Shown here one piece after another: positions 1 to 9,421 of a DNA stretch of 64,000 bases. The notes beneath the pieces were generated by a model. That model was not told where the DNA came from, did no database searches, and was given only the letters and a program-made list of their open reading frames with translations. Each line of letters opens with the position of its first letter. Within the stretch, counting starts at the first letter, position 1. Source of the stretch: Zygosaccharomyces rouxii (lineage: Eukaryota > Ascomycota > Saccharomycetes > Saccharomycetales > Saccharomycetaceae); the NCBI RefSeq assembly GCF_000026365.1, contig NC_012990.1, forward strand, positions 434,001 through 498,000, written 5' to 3'. The position numbers and the translations under genes were made by a program.

Positions 1-77
1 TAGGTTGTAATCTGAAATAATACCACGGCATTTATTAAATTTTTTGTATATCTATCATTAACTTACTTTAATCTAAT

Positions 78-983
78 TTACGGATTAGATTGGAACCCTT
101 CTCTACGTACCTTTTCAGCATCAATCTTTGCCTTCTCAGGATCCAGGTAGTATCTTCTCACAAATGTGAAATTCTGCTTATCCAATTCCACGACCAATGG
201 TGTCGCATTGGCAATGTCTACACTCTTAATGTCTTCGTCGGAGATCCCCTGGAGGATCTTTAAAATGGACCTCACAGAGCTACCGTGTCCAATAATTAAA
301 CTGGAATCCAAATTGTTCTTTTGAGATGTGGGAATCACAACATTACGTATGAATGGCTCCAATCTTTGCACCACGTCTTTCAGAGATTCACTTGCAGGTA
401 ATTCTTCACCAATCTGTTCTTCAATGTTGTACTTTAAATGTCTATTTGGTTCCTTGAAATCATAACCAGTCGAAGATCCCTGGTCATTAACTTCTTGCAA
501 CATCTCACGATTAAGATCAACATGTGGTGGTTTACCTTCATAATCTCTTCTGATGTACATGTATTGATCTTCACCGTATTCTTTTAAAACGTCAGGTTTC
601 CTCTTACCTTGCCAAGAACCATAGTGACGTTCATTTAACCTCCATGTCTCTAGTACAGATGTATATCCCTGTTTTAATTGTCCCTTGGGCTCATAATTAG
701 ATCCTGAAACTACTTCATAAGAGCCCTTCAAATTCATTTCAGCAAGAATAACTTCCATGGTTTGTCTTGTCCTCACCAATCTTGATATGTAGCCAACTTG
801 TGGTAATGGTATGCTATGCGTTTGACAATAATCTATAATCAAATTAGCTGCATTTTTGGCCTGATCTTTACCCTTCTGTGTGAGTCCAGCATCTATCCAT
901 CCACAGAAGATATTCTCATGGTTTAATTCACTTTGACCATGTCTTAACAGGATCAACTTAAAAGTATTACTTTCAATAGTCAT
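78..983 (-). CDS. GPM3: Phosphoglycerate mutase-like protein, GPM2/GPM3 type
   Basis: This 301-residue protein belongs to the histidine phosphatase superfamily. The phosphohistidine motif LLRHGQSELN places the catalytic His at residue 15. The substrate-binding stretch RLNERHYG lies at 115-122 and the second catalytic His is in GHGSS near 233. It is longer than glycolytic Gpm1 (about 247 residues) because of insertions at roughly 85-112 and 160-185, as in S. cerevisiae Gpm2 and Gpm3, which contribute little or no mutase activity. The catalytic residues are present here, so activity cannot be excluded. Position beside ARG1 and GPD matches YOL056W (GPM3), and GPM2 neighbours GPD1, so this represents the ancestor of both. 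A TGACTCA site lies 135 bp upstream. Confidence 0.88.
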   Translation of the reverse strand: MTIESNTFKLILLRHGQSELNHENIFCGWIDAGLTQKGKDQAKNAANLIIDYCQTHSIPLPQVGYISRLVRTRQTMEVILAEMNLKGSYEVVSGSNYEPKGQLKQGYTSVLETWRLNERHYGSWQGKRKPDVLKEYGEDQYMYIRRDYEGKPPHVDLNREMLQEVNDQGSSTGYDFKEPNRHLKYNIEEQIGEELPASESLKDVVQRLEPFIRNVVIPTSQKNNLDSSLIIGHGSSVRSILKILQGISDEDIKSVDIANATPLVVELDKQNFTFVRRYYLDPEKAKIDAEKVRREGFQSNP

Positions 984-1117
984 TGTTCTTAAATGCGATA
1001 CGCAAGGGTATAGAAGTTTCTAACATATCCGTATCAATCCCTTCAAATGTTATATTTTCCTTAATCACATCGAGCCATCCTTTCTTACCAAAGTGCCATC
1101 TCATGATGGACACCGTC

Positions 1118-1124
1118 TGACTCA
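1118..1124. promoter_or_regulatory. Gcn4-type site upstream of GPM3
   Basis: TGACTCA is a perfect match to the bZIP Gcn4 consensus and lies 135 bp upstream of the GPM3 start, between that gene and the end of the peptidase gene. One 7-mer can occur by chance; the promoter position is the only supporting evidence. Confidence 0.35.
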
Positions 1125-1196
1125 CATGACTGGAAGGTGTAAGTTATATCATATTAAATTATATATAAATTAGCGATTAGAAGGGTAAGTGGTAAC

Positions 1197-3278
1197 TCAA
1201 GTCTCTCTTTCTATAAAAGATTTGATTAATCCAAATGGCGTTTCTTCATATTCTTTTAATTCGACTTCACCACTTGGCGTCAAGATAGTGTTGGCCTGGA
1301 CGAATTGTTTTCTGGGCAATCTCTTGGAGACCACCAGGTCTCTCAATTTGGCCAGATCTGGCGTCACTTGTGATCTTTCGTTGTAGTATTTAGAACCATT
1401 TTCCACATCCGCGGTCGATTTGTAAATGTGCAAGTGTTGTAAATAATCCTTGACACATTCGTGACCAGCGGTTTCAATCAAGGATTTATCCAATCTGATA
1501 ACAAGGTCTTTTCCGTCATCCAATGGTTCAATTTGGAGGAACTTGGGGTTTGGTGAATGCTTTAAGAAGGTCTTCATGATAGAGAATCTTGCTTGCATGT
1601 GAGGTTGGCCCCATTTACCAGACTCAGGGTCCCAATATTCAAGTGCCAATAACCCAGCACGAGCCATTTGTAAATAACCGGCATAAATGATGTTATCTTG
1701 ATCTTCTTTAGTTTTGAATCCAAAGATTTCCAACAATTTACGGTTAGTGATTAAGTACATGGCAATGACTTCGGCACGACATTCTTCAAATGATCCTGCA
1801 ACGGAACTGAATTTTGACCCCCAGGTTTCACCCAATTTGTAGTAAGTAGTTACCGGTTTACCATCGAGACCTAATGGTGGATTCTCCTTATCGAAATTAA
1901 ACCCGTCCTTGGTTTCACTCAACAATTTACCAGAACCATGTCCTAACAATTCATGAATACCAACTTGGACTTCGAATGAGTCTCCTTGGCACTTATCGTA
2001 AATGGGGCGGTCTTCAGGTGCAATGAAACTTGGTGGGTGAGTAGATGAACCCTTGGCGCTTGCACTCAAAATGTTACCTAGGGAAACATTTTTGAACCCA
2101 ACGTTAAGTCTCACATCGTCATAATTAGGGATGTTAATACCTGCAGGAATTCCTGAACCTGCAAAAGTGAGAACCTCTATAGAAGTGAAATCTGGTGGAT
2201 GGAATTCATTTTTCTCAAATGCTGAATCCCATGGCAACAAGGTGATAAAATCTTGGGCATTGGAAACCAAAGTCGAAAACTTCGCGGTTCTTTCTTCATT
2301 TTGAATAGCCACTAGGGATTCAAATTCACCAATGATACCTGAAGGTTCTCTATAAGTTTCAATGAAACCGATGTTAGTTTCAATGGCAGGTGAAATGTCT
2401 TTAACCCACAATTTTTGCGCTTCTTTGTGGGCATGGGAAGAACCAGAAGTAAAATGATCAATGTATTGATCAAGCATATGGCGTTGAGTGTCATTGGCAG
2501 CGTATTCTTTAGCTTTTTGTAAATAAGAAGCTACGATTCCCAATTCTCTTGAGTGATCACCAAATTTAAAACTTACGGTAGAGCCATTGGATAGAGTGAA
2601 ATTGGAGTTTGGATAAGTTGGTGCCAATGTATTGGTTTTATTCTCAGATGCAACCCAAATGGCAAATTCCTTCTCCTTCAATTTTTCAATCCTTGTGTTT
2701 TCAGGCAAGATCCCCAGTCTACCAAAGACTTCTTGCTTCAGCAGAGCCATATCTTCAGCAGAAACTTTACCACCAAGATAATATGAGGACACAAACCCCT
2801 CGGATGGATAACCTAGGAATGCAATTTTTTCATTAATGAAGTAGATGCCCTCATCGACCAATTGTCCAAGAGTGTTGAAATCTTTGGAGCCAGATGGAGG
2901 TGGATTTTCCAATTTTAAAGAAGCACTTTTCAAAATTTTGGTAAAGAATTCCTTTGAGCATCCAGGAACAAATTTAGCATCACCAAACGATTTGTAGTTC
3001 CCTAAATTTGACAAAAATTGAGAAAAGTAGTCTAGATACAATTTAGTCTCGGGTTCGTCAGGATAATTACCATCCAATTGAAGATGAACGTATAGCAAAG
3101 TATCGTAAATCGATTCACTCTCTTTGGAAACCTGTCTTAGAACAATTCTTGTTCCCGCATGAGATGCTTTTGACATATAATGAGCGTACAGCTGCTTCTG
3201 TTTTGACAATTGAGGGAAGTAATCCCTAACTGATAGCATAGAAATAGGAGCATCACGATCAGCGACTGAATTGACCAT
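1197..3278 (-). CDS. Dipeptidyl peptidase III (metallopeptidase M49)
   Basis: This 693-residue cytosolic zinc exopeptidase is predicted to remove dipeptides from the N-termini of short peptides. The family signature HELLGH is at residues 442-447, with two zinc ligands and the catalytic Glu. The second signature EECRAE, supplying the third ligand, is at 498-503. Length and sequence match S. cerevisiae YOL057W (711 residues) along the whole chain, including the [15 protein letters not shown] stretch before the active site. Its neighbours GPM3 and ARG1 are in the same order as in S. cerevisiae. The ATG at 3278 gives an N-terminus collinear with the family (DAPISML). Nothing is missing or broken. 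Confidence 0.95.
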   Translation of the reverse strand: MVNSVADRDAPISMLSVRDYFPQLSKQKQLYAHYMSKASHAGTRIVLRQVSKESESIYDTLLYVHLQLDGNYPDEPETKLYLDYFSQFLSNLGNYKSFGDAKFVPGCSKEFFTKILKSASLKLENPPPSGSKDFNTLGQLVDEGIYFINEKIAFLGYPSEGFVSSYYLGGKVSAEDMALLKQEVFGRLGILPENTRIEKLKEKEFAIWVASENKTNTLAPTYPNSNFTLSNGSTVSFKFGDHSRELGIVASYLQKAKEYAANDTQRHMLDQYIDHFTSGSSHAHKEAQKLWVKDISPAIETNIGFIETYREPSGIIGEFESLVAIQNEERTAKFSTLVSNAQDFITLLPWDSAFEKNEFHPPDFTSIEVLTFAGSGIPAGINIPNYDDVRLNVGFKNVSLGNILSASAKGSSTHPPSFIAPEDRPIYDKCQGDSFEVQVGIHELLGHGSGKLLSETKDGFNFDKENPPLGLDGKPVTTYYKLGETWGSKFSSVAGSFEECRAEVIAMYLITNRKLLEIFGFKTKEDQDNIIYAGYLQMARAGLLALEYWDPESGKWGQPHMQARFSIMKTFLKHSPNPKFLQIEPLDDGKDLVIRLDKSLIETAGHECVKDYLQHLHIYKSTADVENGSKYYNERSQVTPDLAKLRDLVVSKRLPRKQFVQANTILTPSGEVELKEYEETPFGLIKSFIERET

Positions 3279-3381
3279 TTTTCTTCTTCTTTTCCAGTTT
3301 CTTTCTTACCGCTTTCTCCCTTACCCTTTACTTGGTTGTGTTAAGAATTCGATCAACCTGTCAAAAGCGTTCCTTGGTTGC

Positions 3382-3402
3382 ATATATATATATATATATA
3401 TA
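3382..3402. repeat. (AT)n microsatellite
   Basis: About ten AT dinucleotides lie in the short gap between the 3' end of ARG1 and the start of the peptidase gene. It is a simple low-complexity tract, likely length-polymorphic. Confidence 0.9.
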
Positions 3403-3506
3403 CATAAGCAACACATAGGTATATTATATTAGTAGTATTAAAATGGATTTATATAAAACAGTACGTATTTGGAAAAGGAAATAATAATAATTGGTTGTCG
3501 TTAAAT

Positions 3507-4766
3507 CTACAAAGTAAACTTCTGGTTCTTGCTCTTCTTAGATTCACCGTATTTCTTAATTCTAATAGCTTGAATGTTAATGAAACCAGATGTATCAATT
3601 GGAGAGAATCCTGTTAGTTCGTCCATAGATGATTCAGTTGGATCGTACAAGTTTTCGGTGGAAGAAGATCTACCCAAAACCATGGCGTTACCCTTGTAAA
3701 GTCTCATTCTAACAGTACCGTTAACGGTAGTTTGAGATGGCTTAATCATAGATCTGACGTATTCACATTCTGGAGTGAAGTAGGCACCGTTGTAAAGCAA
3801 TTTGGAGTAAGTTGGAGTAACGAATTGATCTCTCAAATGACGAACTTCACGATCAACGGTCAAACCTTCCAAATCGACATGGGCCTTTCTCAAGATGGTC
3901 AATGGGGCTTGTTCGTAACAACCTCTTGATTTCAAGTTGATGTAACGGTTTTCGACAATATCGATTCTACCAACACCATTGGCTCTTCCCAAATTTGAGA
4001 CGGTTAGGAAGATGTCGGATGGAGAAGTAACGGTGTGACTCTTACCTTCGCTGTCCTGGTAGGTGACCTTGACTGGAAGACCCTCTTGGAAATCAATAGA
4101 CAAGTCTTGCGGTTTGTTTGGAGCGTCTTCAGGGTCAGTGATCAACTTCCACATATCCTTTGGTGGAGTGGTGTCAGGTTCTTCCAAGATACCAGCTTCA
4201 TAAGAGATGTGAGCTTGGTTTTCATCAGTAGACCATGGCTTTGACTTAGTTTGAGTCACTGGGATACCCTTAGAGGCAGCGTATTCCAAAAGATCCTTTC
4301 TACCAGCGAACCTTTCGAAAAATTCTGGCAATCTCCATGGAGCAATGACTTTAACATCAGGTTTCAAAGCGTAGAAACCCAATTCGAATCTGATTTGGTC
4401 ATTACCCTTACCGGTACAACCGTGAGAGACGGCAAAACAACCTTCAGCCTCAGCAACGTCAATTTGAGCCTTAGCGATAACAGGTCTTGCCAAAGAAGTA
4501 CCTAGTAGGTAAACATCTTCGTAGACGGCGTTGACTTGAACAGCAGGGAATAGAATATCCTTGACGAAATCTTCACGACAATCGACACAGACGAACTTGG
4601 AGGCACCGATCTTCAATGCCTTTTCTCTAGCAGCGTCAAAATCTTCTTCTTGACCAACGTTGGCCAAAAAGGCAACAACTTCATAGCCTTGTTCTAGCAA
4701 CCAAGCCAAGATAACAGAGGTGTCTAAACCACCAGAATAAGCCAAACAAACCTTTCCCTTTGACAT
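3507..4766 (-). CDS. ARG1: Argininosuccinate synthase
   Basis: This 419-residue cytosolic enzyme joins citrulline and aspartate using ATP in the penultimate step of arginine synthesis. The ATP-pyrophosphatase P-loop AYSGGLDTS is at residues 9-17. The conserved SHGCTGKGNDQIRFE stretch, which contacts ATP and aspartate, follows at about 115-130. Length matches S. cerevisiae Arg1 (YOL058W, 420 residues), and it sits between the same neighbours. The upstream region has a Gcn4 site and a long dA:dT tract, as expected for a gene under general amino-acid control. Codon use looks like that of a well-expressed gene. Confidence 0.98.
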   Translation of the reverse strand: MSKGKVCLAYSGGLDTSVILAWLLEQGYEVVAFLANVGQEEDFDAAREKALKIGASKFVCVDCREDFVKDILFPAVQVNAVYEDVYLLGTSLARPVIAKAQIDVAEAEGCFAVSHGCTGKGNDQIRFELGFYALKPDVKVIAPWRLPEFFERFAGRKDLLEYAASKGIPVTQTKSKPWSTDENQAHISYEAGILEEPDTTPPKDMWKLITDPEDAPNKPQDLSIDFQEGLPVKVTYQDSEGKSHTVTSPSDIFLTVSNLGRANGVGRIDIVENRYINLKSRGCYEQAPLTILRKAHVDLEGLTVDREVRHLRDQFVTPTYSKLLYNGAYFTPECEYVRSMIKPSQTTVNGTVRMRLYKGNAMVLGRSSSTENLYDPTESSMDELTGFSPIDTSGFINIQAIRIKKYGESKKSKNQKFTL

Positions 4767-5159
4767 TGTTTAAAATACTAATTTACTTTATTCCCTTGTC
4801 AATTGCAGTTGGAATTTGTTATTGTCGTTTACATATCATCACATTTCATATATATATATACTTTTTTTTTCACTTCTTTGTTAAACTGAGTCACATCACC
4901 GGAAGGCAAAAAAAAAAAAAAAAAAAAAAATAGGAAAAATCAACGGGATTTCTAGACCGATATTAAATGGGTTTAAGCTCAATCGTCATTCCATCTTAAT
5001 GCCATAAGATATCTGGTAACAAAATCCAAGACTCTAATCTTGTTGTCTTTCTAATACACTTTTCTTAATTTTTTTTTTTCTATATGCCAAAATTTACACT
5101 ATTGTACAACATAAAAATCCTTCCTAAACGAACTTTCTAAACTACTCTTGAGAAATAAA
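4767..5159. promoter_or_regulatory. ARG1 promoter region: Gcn4 site and poly(dA:dT) tract
   Basis: This 393-bp gap is the promoter of ARG1 and the 3' flank of the GPD gene. TGAGTCA at 4887-4893, about 120 bp before the ARG1 ATG, is a canonical Gcn4 half-palindrome site. A run of 23 A residues at 4908-4930 follows just upstream; such tracts exclude nucleosomes in yeast promoters. A second T-rich stretch lies near 5070-5080. I see no gene in the gap. Confidence 0.7.
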
Positions 5160-6329
5160 TTATTCTACGATATCCAATTCTTCGATCATGGATGGCAACT
5201 CCTTCATGGGCACGTTTTCGTAAGTGATTTGGTAGACGGCTTCAAACAATGGGTATTCTTCGGTGTGACCGCTGGATTCCAACCATTGGTGGACTTCCTT
5301 AGCAGTAATCAAACCTTGAGCGGATTGACCGTTCAAGATGTCCTTTTCGACTTGTTCACCGCTCTTACCAGTCTTGGCCATTTCAGTGGCGACACGAACG
5401 TTTCTACCACCGGAACAGGTAGTGATCAAATCAGCAACACCTGCAGATTCTTGGTAGTAAGTTTCCACCTTGGATTCTGGGAAGAACATTCTACCGAACT
5501 TGATGATTTCACCCAAACCAACACGTTGGATGGCGGCGGCAGCGTTGTTACCCCAGCCTAGACCGGTGACGAAACCGCAACCCAAGGCAACCACGTTCTT
5601 CAATGCACCTGCGATAGAAATACCAGCAACATCGTCGATCACATTGACGTGGAAGTATGGTCTGTGGAACAATTGTTTCAAGACACGGTGGTCGATATCT
5701 TTACCTTCACCCTTGAAGTCATCTGGGACTTGGTAAGCGACGGTAGTTTCGGACCAGTGTTCCTTGGCGACTTCTGGAGCCAAGTTAGCACCAGATAGGG
5801 CACCACATTGGATACCTAATTCTTGAGTGACGTAGTCAGAAAGTAGTTGGACACCCTTTGGACCAACTTCGAAACCCTTTAGACAGGAGATGGCACGAGC
5901 ATCTGGTTTGATTTGACCCTTCATTTGAGAAACGATACGGCCCAAAAATTGGTGAGGAACGTTGAAAACGATGACATCAGCGTCCTTGGTAGTAGAGATC
6001 AAATCTGGGTTAGCGACCAAATTCTCCGGAAGATCGATGTTTGGAAGGTATTTGACGTTTTGGTGTTTGGTGTTGATGATTTGAGTCAATGGAGTACCAT
6101 CGATTTGTTCTTCGAAAACCCACATGTCCACACGTCCTTGGAACAACTCTGGCTTTTCTTTGGTGTTTTCGGCAACAACCTTAGCGATAGTGGTACCCCA
6201 GTTACCAGAACCGACAACAGCGACCTTGTAAGGATTCTCAGCGGTAACAATTGACATTGAGGAATCAGTCTTCTTCATAGAATGAGATAGGATATCGGAG
6301 GTTTGGTTTAATCTGTCAGTGGCGGCCAT
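5160..6329 (-). CDS. GPD1: NAD-dependent glycerol-3-phosphate dehydrogenase
   Basis: This 389-residue enzyme reduces dihydroxyacetone phosphate to glycerol 3-phosphate. It feeds glycerol production for osmotic protection and NADH reoxidation. The Rossmann motif GSGNWG is at 40-45. The substrate-binding lysines are in SCLKGFE (Lys151) and GALKNVVALG (Lys244). S. cerevisiae has two copies (GPD1, YDL022W; GPD2, YOL059W); the neighbours here match GPD2, and this gene represents their common ancestor. The N-terminal RLNQTSDIL aligns with the Gpd1 PTS2 peroxisomal signal RLNLTSGHL but has Ile where His/Gln is needed, so peroxisomal targeting is doubtful. A Ser/Thr-rich segment (19-27) corresponds to the Gpd1 phosphorylation region. 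The 1.4-kb upstream region carries stress-type elements. Confidence 0.96.
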   Translation of the reverse strand: MAATDRLNQTSDILSHSMKKTDSSMSIVTAENPYKVAVVGSGNWGTTIAKVVAENTKEKPELFQGRVDMWVFEEQIDGTPLTQIINTKHQNVKYLPNIDLPENLVANPDLISTTKDADVIVFNVPHQFLGRIVSQMKGQIKPDARAISCLKGFEVGPKGVQLLSDYVTQELGIQCGALSGANLAPEVAKEHWSETTVAYQVPDDFKGEGKDIDHRVLKQLFHRPYFHVNVIDDVAGISIAGALKNVVALGCGFVTGLGWGNNAAAAIQRVGLGEIIKFGRMFFPESKVETYYQESAGVADLITTCSGGRNVRVATEMAKTGKSGEQVEKDILNGQSAQGLITAKEVHQWLESSGHTEEYPLFEAVYQITYENVPMKELPSMIEELDIVE

Positions 6330-7742
6330 TTTGAAATCTATTATGTTGTGAATTATTGTCGTTAGTGTAGTAAAAGAGAGAATATGGAAACTCTTCTTAT
6401 AGGACTAGGAATGGTTTGAATATTAAAATAAGTGATAAACGATCTTAACGACTCTGTCCGACTACATCACCTTGTGTCGTTCCTTTTATACCTGTAGTTC
6501 ATGACTGATTCGGAGCTAACTAAAATCGGTCCGCAACTATTTTAGGGGGGGTTGGAGCAGGAAATGAGTGATGACAACAACAACAACAACAACGATAATA
6601 ATAATAACAACACGCATTACATTACAACATTAGCTATGAAGACGTAATATGAGAGGGTCAAACGGACGAAAAAGGGTCAAATGAGAGAAAAAGGGACAGG
6701 AAGTTAGGGGAAGCAAGCGGAAGGGGACCGGCTGTTGGGTCAAATGGGTGGTGTTCTTTGGGAAGAGGGATGGGACAAGTGGAACGGTAGAACAGAGGAG
6801 AAGGGAAAGAAGGAAATGGATAAACACGTAATTGATAACGAGAGGGGAGGGAGATTCCTTCGATTGTCACCGGTGGAAGTGTGCGGCAATATTAGTGGAA
6901 GCGTTGCTACAGACAGCGGGTAACGGGCGATTTCTGGTAGCGCAAGAAAAAAATAGCGGCTGTCGTCGGGTTAGAGGGGCAAGAGGGGAAGAAAAAAAAA
7001 ACAAGATCACTCGGAAAAACAAGGAAATTTTCGGAATGCGCAAATTACGATCTACCGGAGTTTTGGTCAGTTCTTGTTTCTATTTCGGAGAAATCCGCAT
7101 TGGGTGTATATGTGTTTACACACGTATGGATTTTTCCGATAATCGTTCTTGCATGAGACGCTAATGGGACAGACATATGCAATTGGTCAATGTCCCACTG
7201 TCCGAGAAGAACGGCTGTAGGGTGTGTAGGCCCACACGTACCGCCATGTGCTACCGCTAGGTCGATCTGGAAAGAACCGGAAGGAAAAACTGCCCTTGGC
7301 GGCTAGTTGTGTCATGCATGGTGCACGTGCGAGCTCTTTTCTTTTTTCTTCAGTTTCTGTTCCATTTGCGCTTGTCTCTCGGGGCCGGACAGAGGGTGGA
7401 AAGAAGTGTCATTAACACGTGTCACCTCCGCCCAGTTTCGAATTACGTAAATGCCGTTTCAGATTCGGTAAAAATAGGGCAATTACGTATTAGGGCCAGG
7501 AATGCGGGCTTGGTGTACCGTTAGAACACGGTGGAAGGTTACAAGAAGTTCGAATGGTGAGACTCACGTGAGGAGGAAGCAGAAGGATCCACGTGAGTGC
7601 TCCGGGCAAGAAAGCGGGACGTCATTAGTGACTGAAGAAAAAAAGATGCGAGCTCCATCTCATCGATATTACTACTGAGGATGGTGCGCATTCTACGTAT
7701 GGTTAGTTATTCTAAGAGCCCATCAATCGTAATTTCGTCGTT
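6330..7742. promoter_or_regulatory. Divergent 1.4-kb GPD / SFM1 intergenic region
   Basis: This is the longest regulatory gap in the first part of the window. Five AGGGG elements (Msn2/Msn4 STRE core) start at 6544, 6722, 6843, 6975 and 6984, which is 215-655 bp upstream of the GPD start. The SFM1-proximal part has four CACGTG boxes (7324, 7416, 7565, 7590) and a TTACGTAA site at 7443-7450 that fits the ATF/CREB (Sko1-like) or Yap consensus. It is purine-biased and relatively GC-rich. Open frames here are short, lack homology and overlap each other, so I see no gene. Confidence 0.6.
6574..6612. repeat. Trinucleotide tracts (ACA)n then (ATA)n
   Basis: About six ACA units are followed by several ATA units, ending in ACAACAC. 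It is a simple sequence tract about 245 bp upstream of the GPD start codon, just beyond the proximal AGGGG element. Confidence 0.85.
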
Positions 7743-8381
7743 ATGAAGTACGTTATTGAACATATGGAGCATGGCTTCAGTGAGTGGGTCACATTGGAAT
7801 ATGCACAAATAATTAGAGAAGTTGGTTCTGAAAATTTAATATTGTCATCGCTCCCACAAGGTACGGAGACTAAAGACATACCGCAACAGCTGTTGGAATT
7901 GGGGCTAAGATGGACAACTTGCGATCTGTTACATTTACGGGAATCGTTTCAGGATCTGGTGCCATTGAGCAATGGTCGTGTCTGTCTGCTGGATCCAAGA
8001 GCGTCACAAGATATCCAACCTGATGAAAGCGCAAGTTTTGATTATTTTGTATTTGGGGGCATTTTGGGTGATCACCCACCGAGGGATCGTACAAGTGAAA
8101 TTAAGAACCAATATCCGAATTTAGTTGTCGGGCGTCGTTTAGGTGATAAACAGATGACTACAGATACGGCCGTAAGAACCACACAACTAATAGTCGAGAA
8201 GAAGGTTGCACTAGACAAGATTAGATTCATTGATTATCCTGAGTTTCGGTTCAATGCAAATGAAGCGACTGAGATGCCATTTCGTTACGTAATTGACGAA
8301 AAGGGGGAGCCAATTCTGCCTGCAGGTATGATGGAATTGATCAAGAAAGATTCAGAACAGTCTTTGGATGATTTATTGTAG
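7743..8381 (+). CDS. SFM1: SPOUT-family protein arginine methyltransferase Sfm1
   Basis: This 212-residue protein matches S. cerevisiae Sfm1 (YOR021C), which monomethylates an arginine of ribosomal protein Rps3. The SPOUT fold is suggested by the C-terminal half. The FGGILGDHPPRDRT stretch (about 104-117) and RRLGDKQMTTDTA (about 132-144) form the knotted S-adenosylmethionine pocket. Length is as in the family. It heads the order SFM1, MCO10, HSP10, which is conserved in S. cerevisiae (YOR021C, YOR020W-A, YOR020C). The start is the first ATG after a GC-rich promoter with several CACGTG boxes. Confidence 0.92.
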   Translation: MKYVIEHMEHGFSEWVTLEYAQIIREVGSENLILSSLPQGTETKDIPQQLLELGLRWTTCDLLHLRESFQDLVPLSNGRVCLLDPRASQDIQPDESASFDYFVFGGILGDHPPRDRTSEIKNQYPNLVVGRRLGDKQMTTDTAVRTTQLIVEKKVALDKIRFIDYPEFRFNANEATEMPFRYVIDEKGEPILPAGMMELIKKDSEQSLDDLL

Positions 8382-8452
8382 AGTAATGATATTTTTTTGT
8401 GTTTTTTTAAAAAAAGGAAAATGAAAGAATAAAGGCTATACGAAGGGAGGGT

Positions 8453-8668
8453 CTATTTCTTATCTTGAGACTCCTGTTGGACGAAGTCGTTGATTATCTT
8501 TTCCACATTGATGTCGTCATTACCGTTAGCATTGGCAGGAGTAGAAGGTTGCTCCTTCTTACCACCGCTACTGGCAAAAGCACCAATACCAGCAACACTA
8601 CCTAAAGTCAAAAGGGCTAAAATGTGTGGTTGAACTTGCTTGCCAAAGATGGTGTAAGCACTGCCCAT
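8453..8668 (-). CDS. MCO10: ATP synthase-associated small membrane protein (Mco10/Atp19 type)
   Basis: This 71-residue mitochondrial inner-membrane protein begins with the MGxAYxxxGK pattern shared by Atp19 (subunit k) and Mco10. One membrane segment spans about 16-33, ending in small residues. A charged C-terminal tail with the KIINDFVQQ helix follows. In S. cerevisiae, Mco10 (YOR020W-A) associates with the ATP synthase dimer, and its paralogue Atp19 lies elsewhere. Placement between SFM1 and HSP10, in the same relative orientations, favours MCO10. This lineage may have only one such gene, so ATP19 function is also possible. A CACGTG box is about 200 bp upstream. Confidence 0.85.
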   Translation of the reverse strand: MGSAYTIFGKQVQPHILALLTLGSVAGIGAFASSGGKKEQPSTPANANGNDDINVEKIINDFVQQESQDKK

Positions 8669-9421
8669 TGTTTATATGTCTTTTTTTTTTTTGTTTTACT
8701 TAATTGTTTGATTCAACAGGAGAAGAAGAAGTAGTATTGTAGGTGTTACTGCTTACAAACCTTCTTCGATTCTTTCTCTTGGTAGTTGTAGATGGCACTA
8801 TGTCCGTGATCGAACCCTGCCTGGCTTTCTCCCTTCTTCCAATGAACTGAACGGTAAATGGAGGGCACGTGAGTCTGTGGTGTGTGGGTGAAGCTGTTCT
8901 GATTAGTTACTTGTTTGTTTCTCGCCCGTTTCTTGTTTGACATGAGGTTTCTGGTAAAAATTTCTTGGACACCAGCATAACAACACACCAGGGATAAGCC
9001 CTAGGCTCGAAGGAATTAGGGCATCGTGACGGTTGTCGGTTGTCGCATGTGTAGAGGGTGTAGCTGTTAATTCTGCATCGAAGAAAGTAGAGATTCACGA
9101 AAGTACTGGGGATTTAGATAAAGGTAGCAGGTATGCTCTGTGTGTTTTAGCATTATCATTGCCCACATAACTTCTCGACCACTCGATTTCATAGCGAACT
9201 AACTCGCATTCCAGCGGCAGATCACTATATAGCCGCCGACGGGGTAACACTGCAAGTAACGTAAAACACGACAGAATCTTCTGGAAAAAAAAAAAATTCA
9301 TGCGGACCAAGGGTTGAAGAATATAAAATCATCGATATTCTTCCCCACCCTATCCTCCAAACTCTTGAGTCGAGATATCCAAAGCTGACACCGTCGGTTC
9401 ACCAATCCTTTTATCGTTATA
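8669..9421. promoter_or_regulatory. Divergent MCO10 / HSP10 intergenic region
   Basis: This 753-bp gap contains both promoters. CACGTG lies at 8866-8871 on the MCO10 side. On the HSP10 side are the heat-shock element at 9274-9286 and TATAAAA at 9322-9328. No frame in the gap looks coding. A short tRNA B-box-like string near 8808 is not supported by any fold. Confidence 0.55.
9274..9286. promoter_or_regulatory. Heat-shock element upstream of HSP10
   Basis: GAATCTTCTGGAA fits the perfect Hsf1 pattern GAAnnTTCnnGAA with three alternating units. It lies 136 bp upstream of the HSP10 ATG, with TATAAAA between (9322-9328). This is the architecture of a classic heat-inducible yeast promoter. Confidence 0.85.

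Noticed and set aside
6630..7164. Several 60-110-codon frames in the GPD/SFM1 gap
   Set aside because: They overlap on both strands, have low-complexity or Arg/Gly-biased content, and match no family; the region is better explained as promoter.
8790..8825. tRNA B-box-like string GGGTTCGATC on the minus strand
   Set aside because: No acceptor stem, D-arm or anticodon arm can be formed at suitable spacing.
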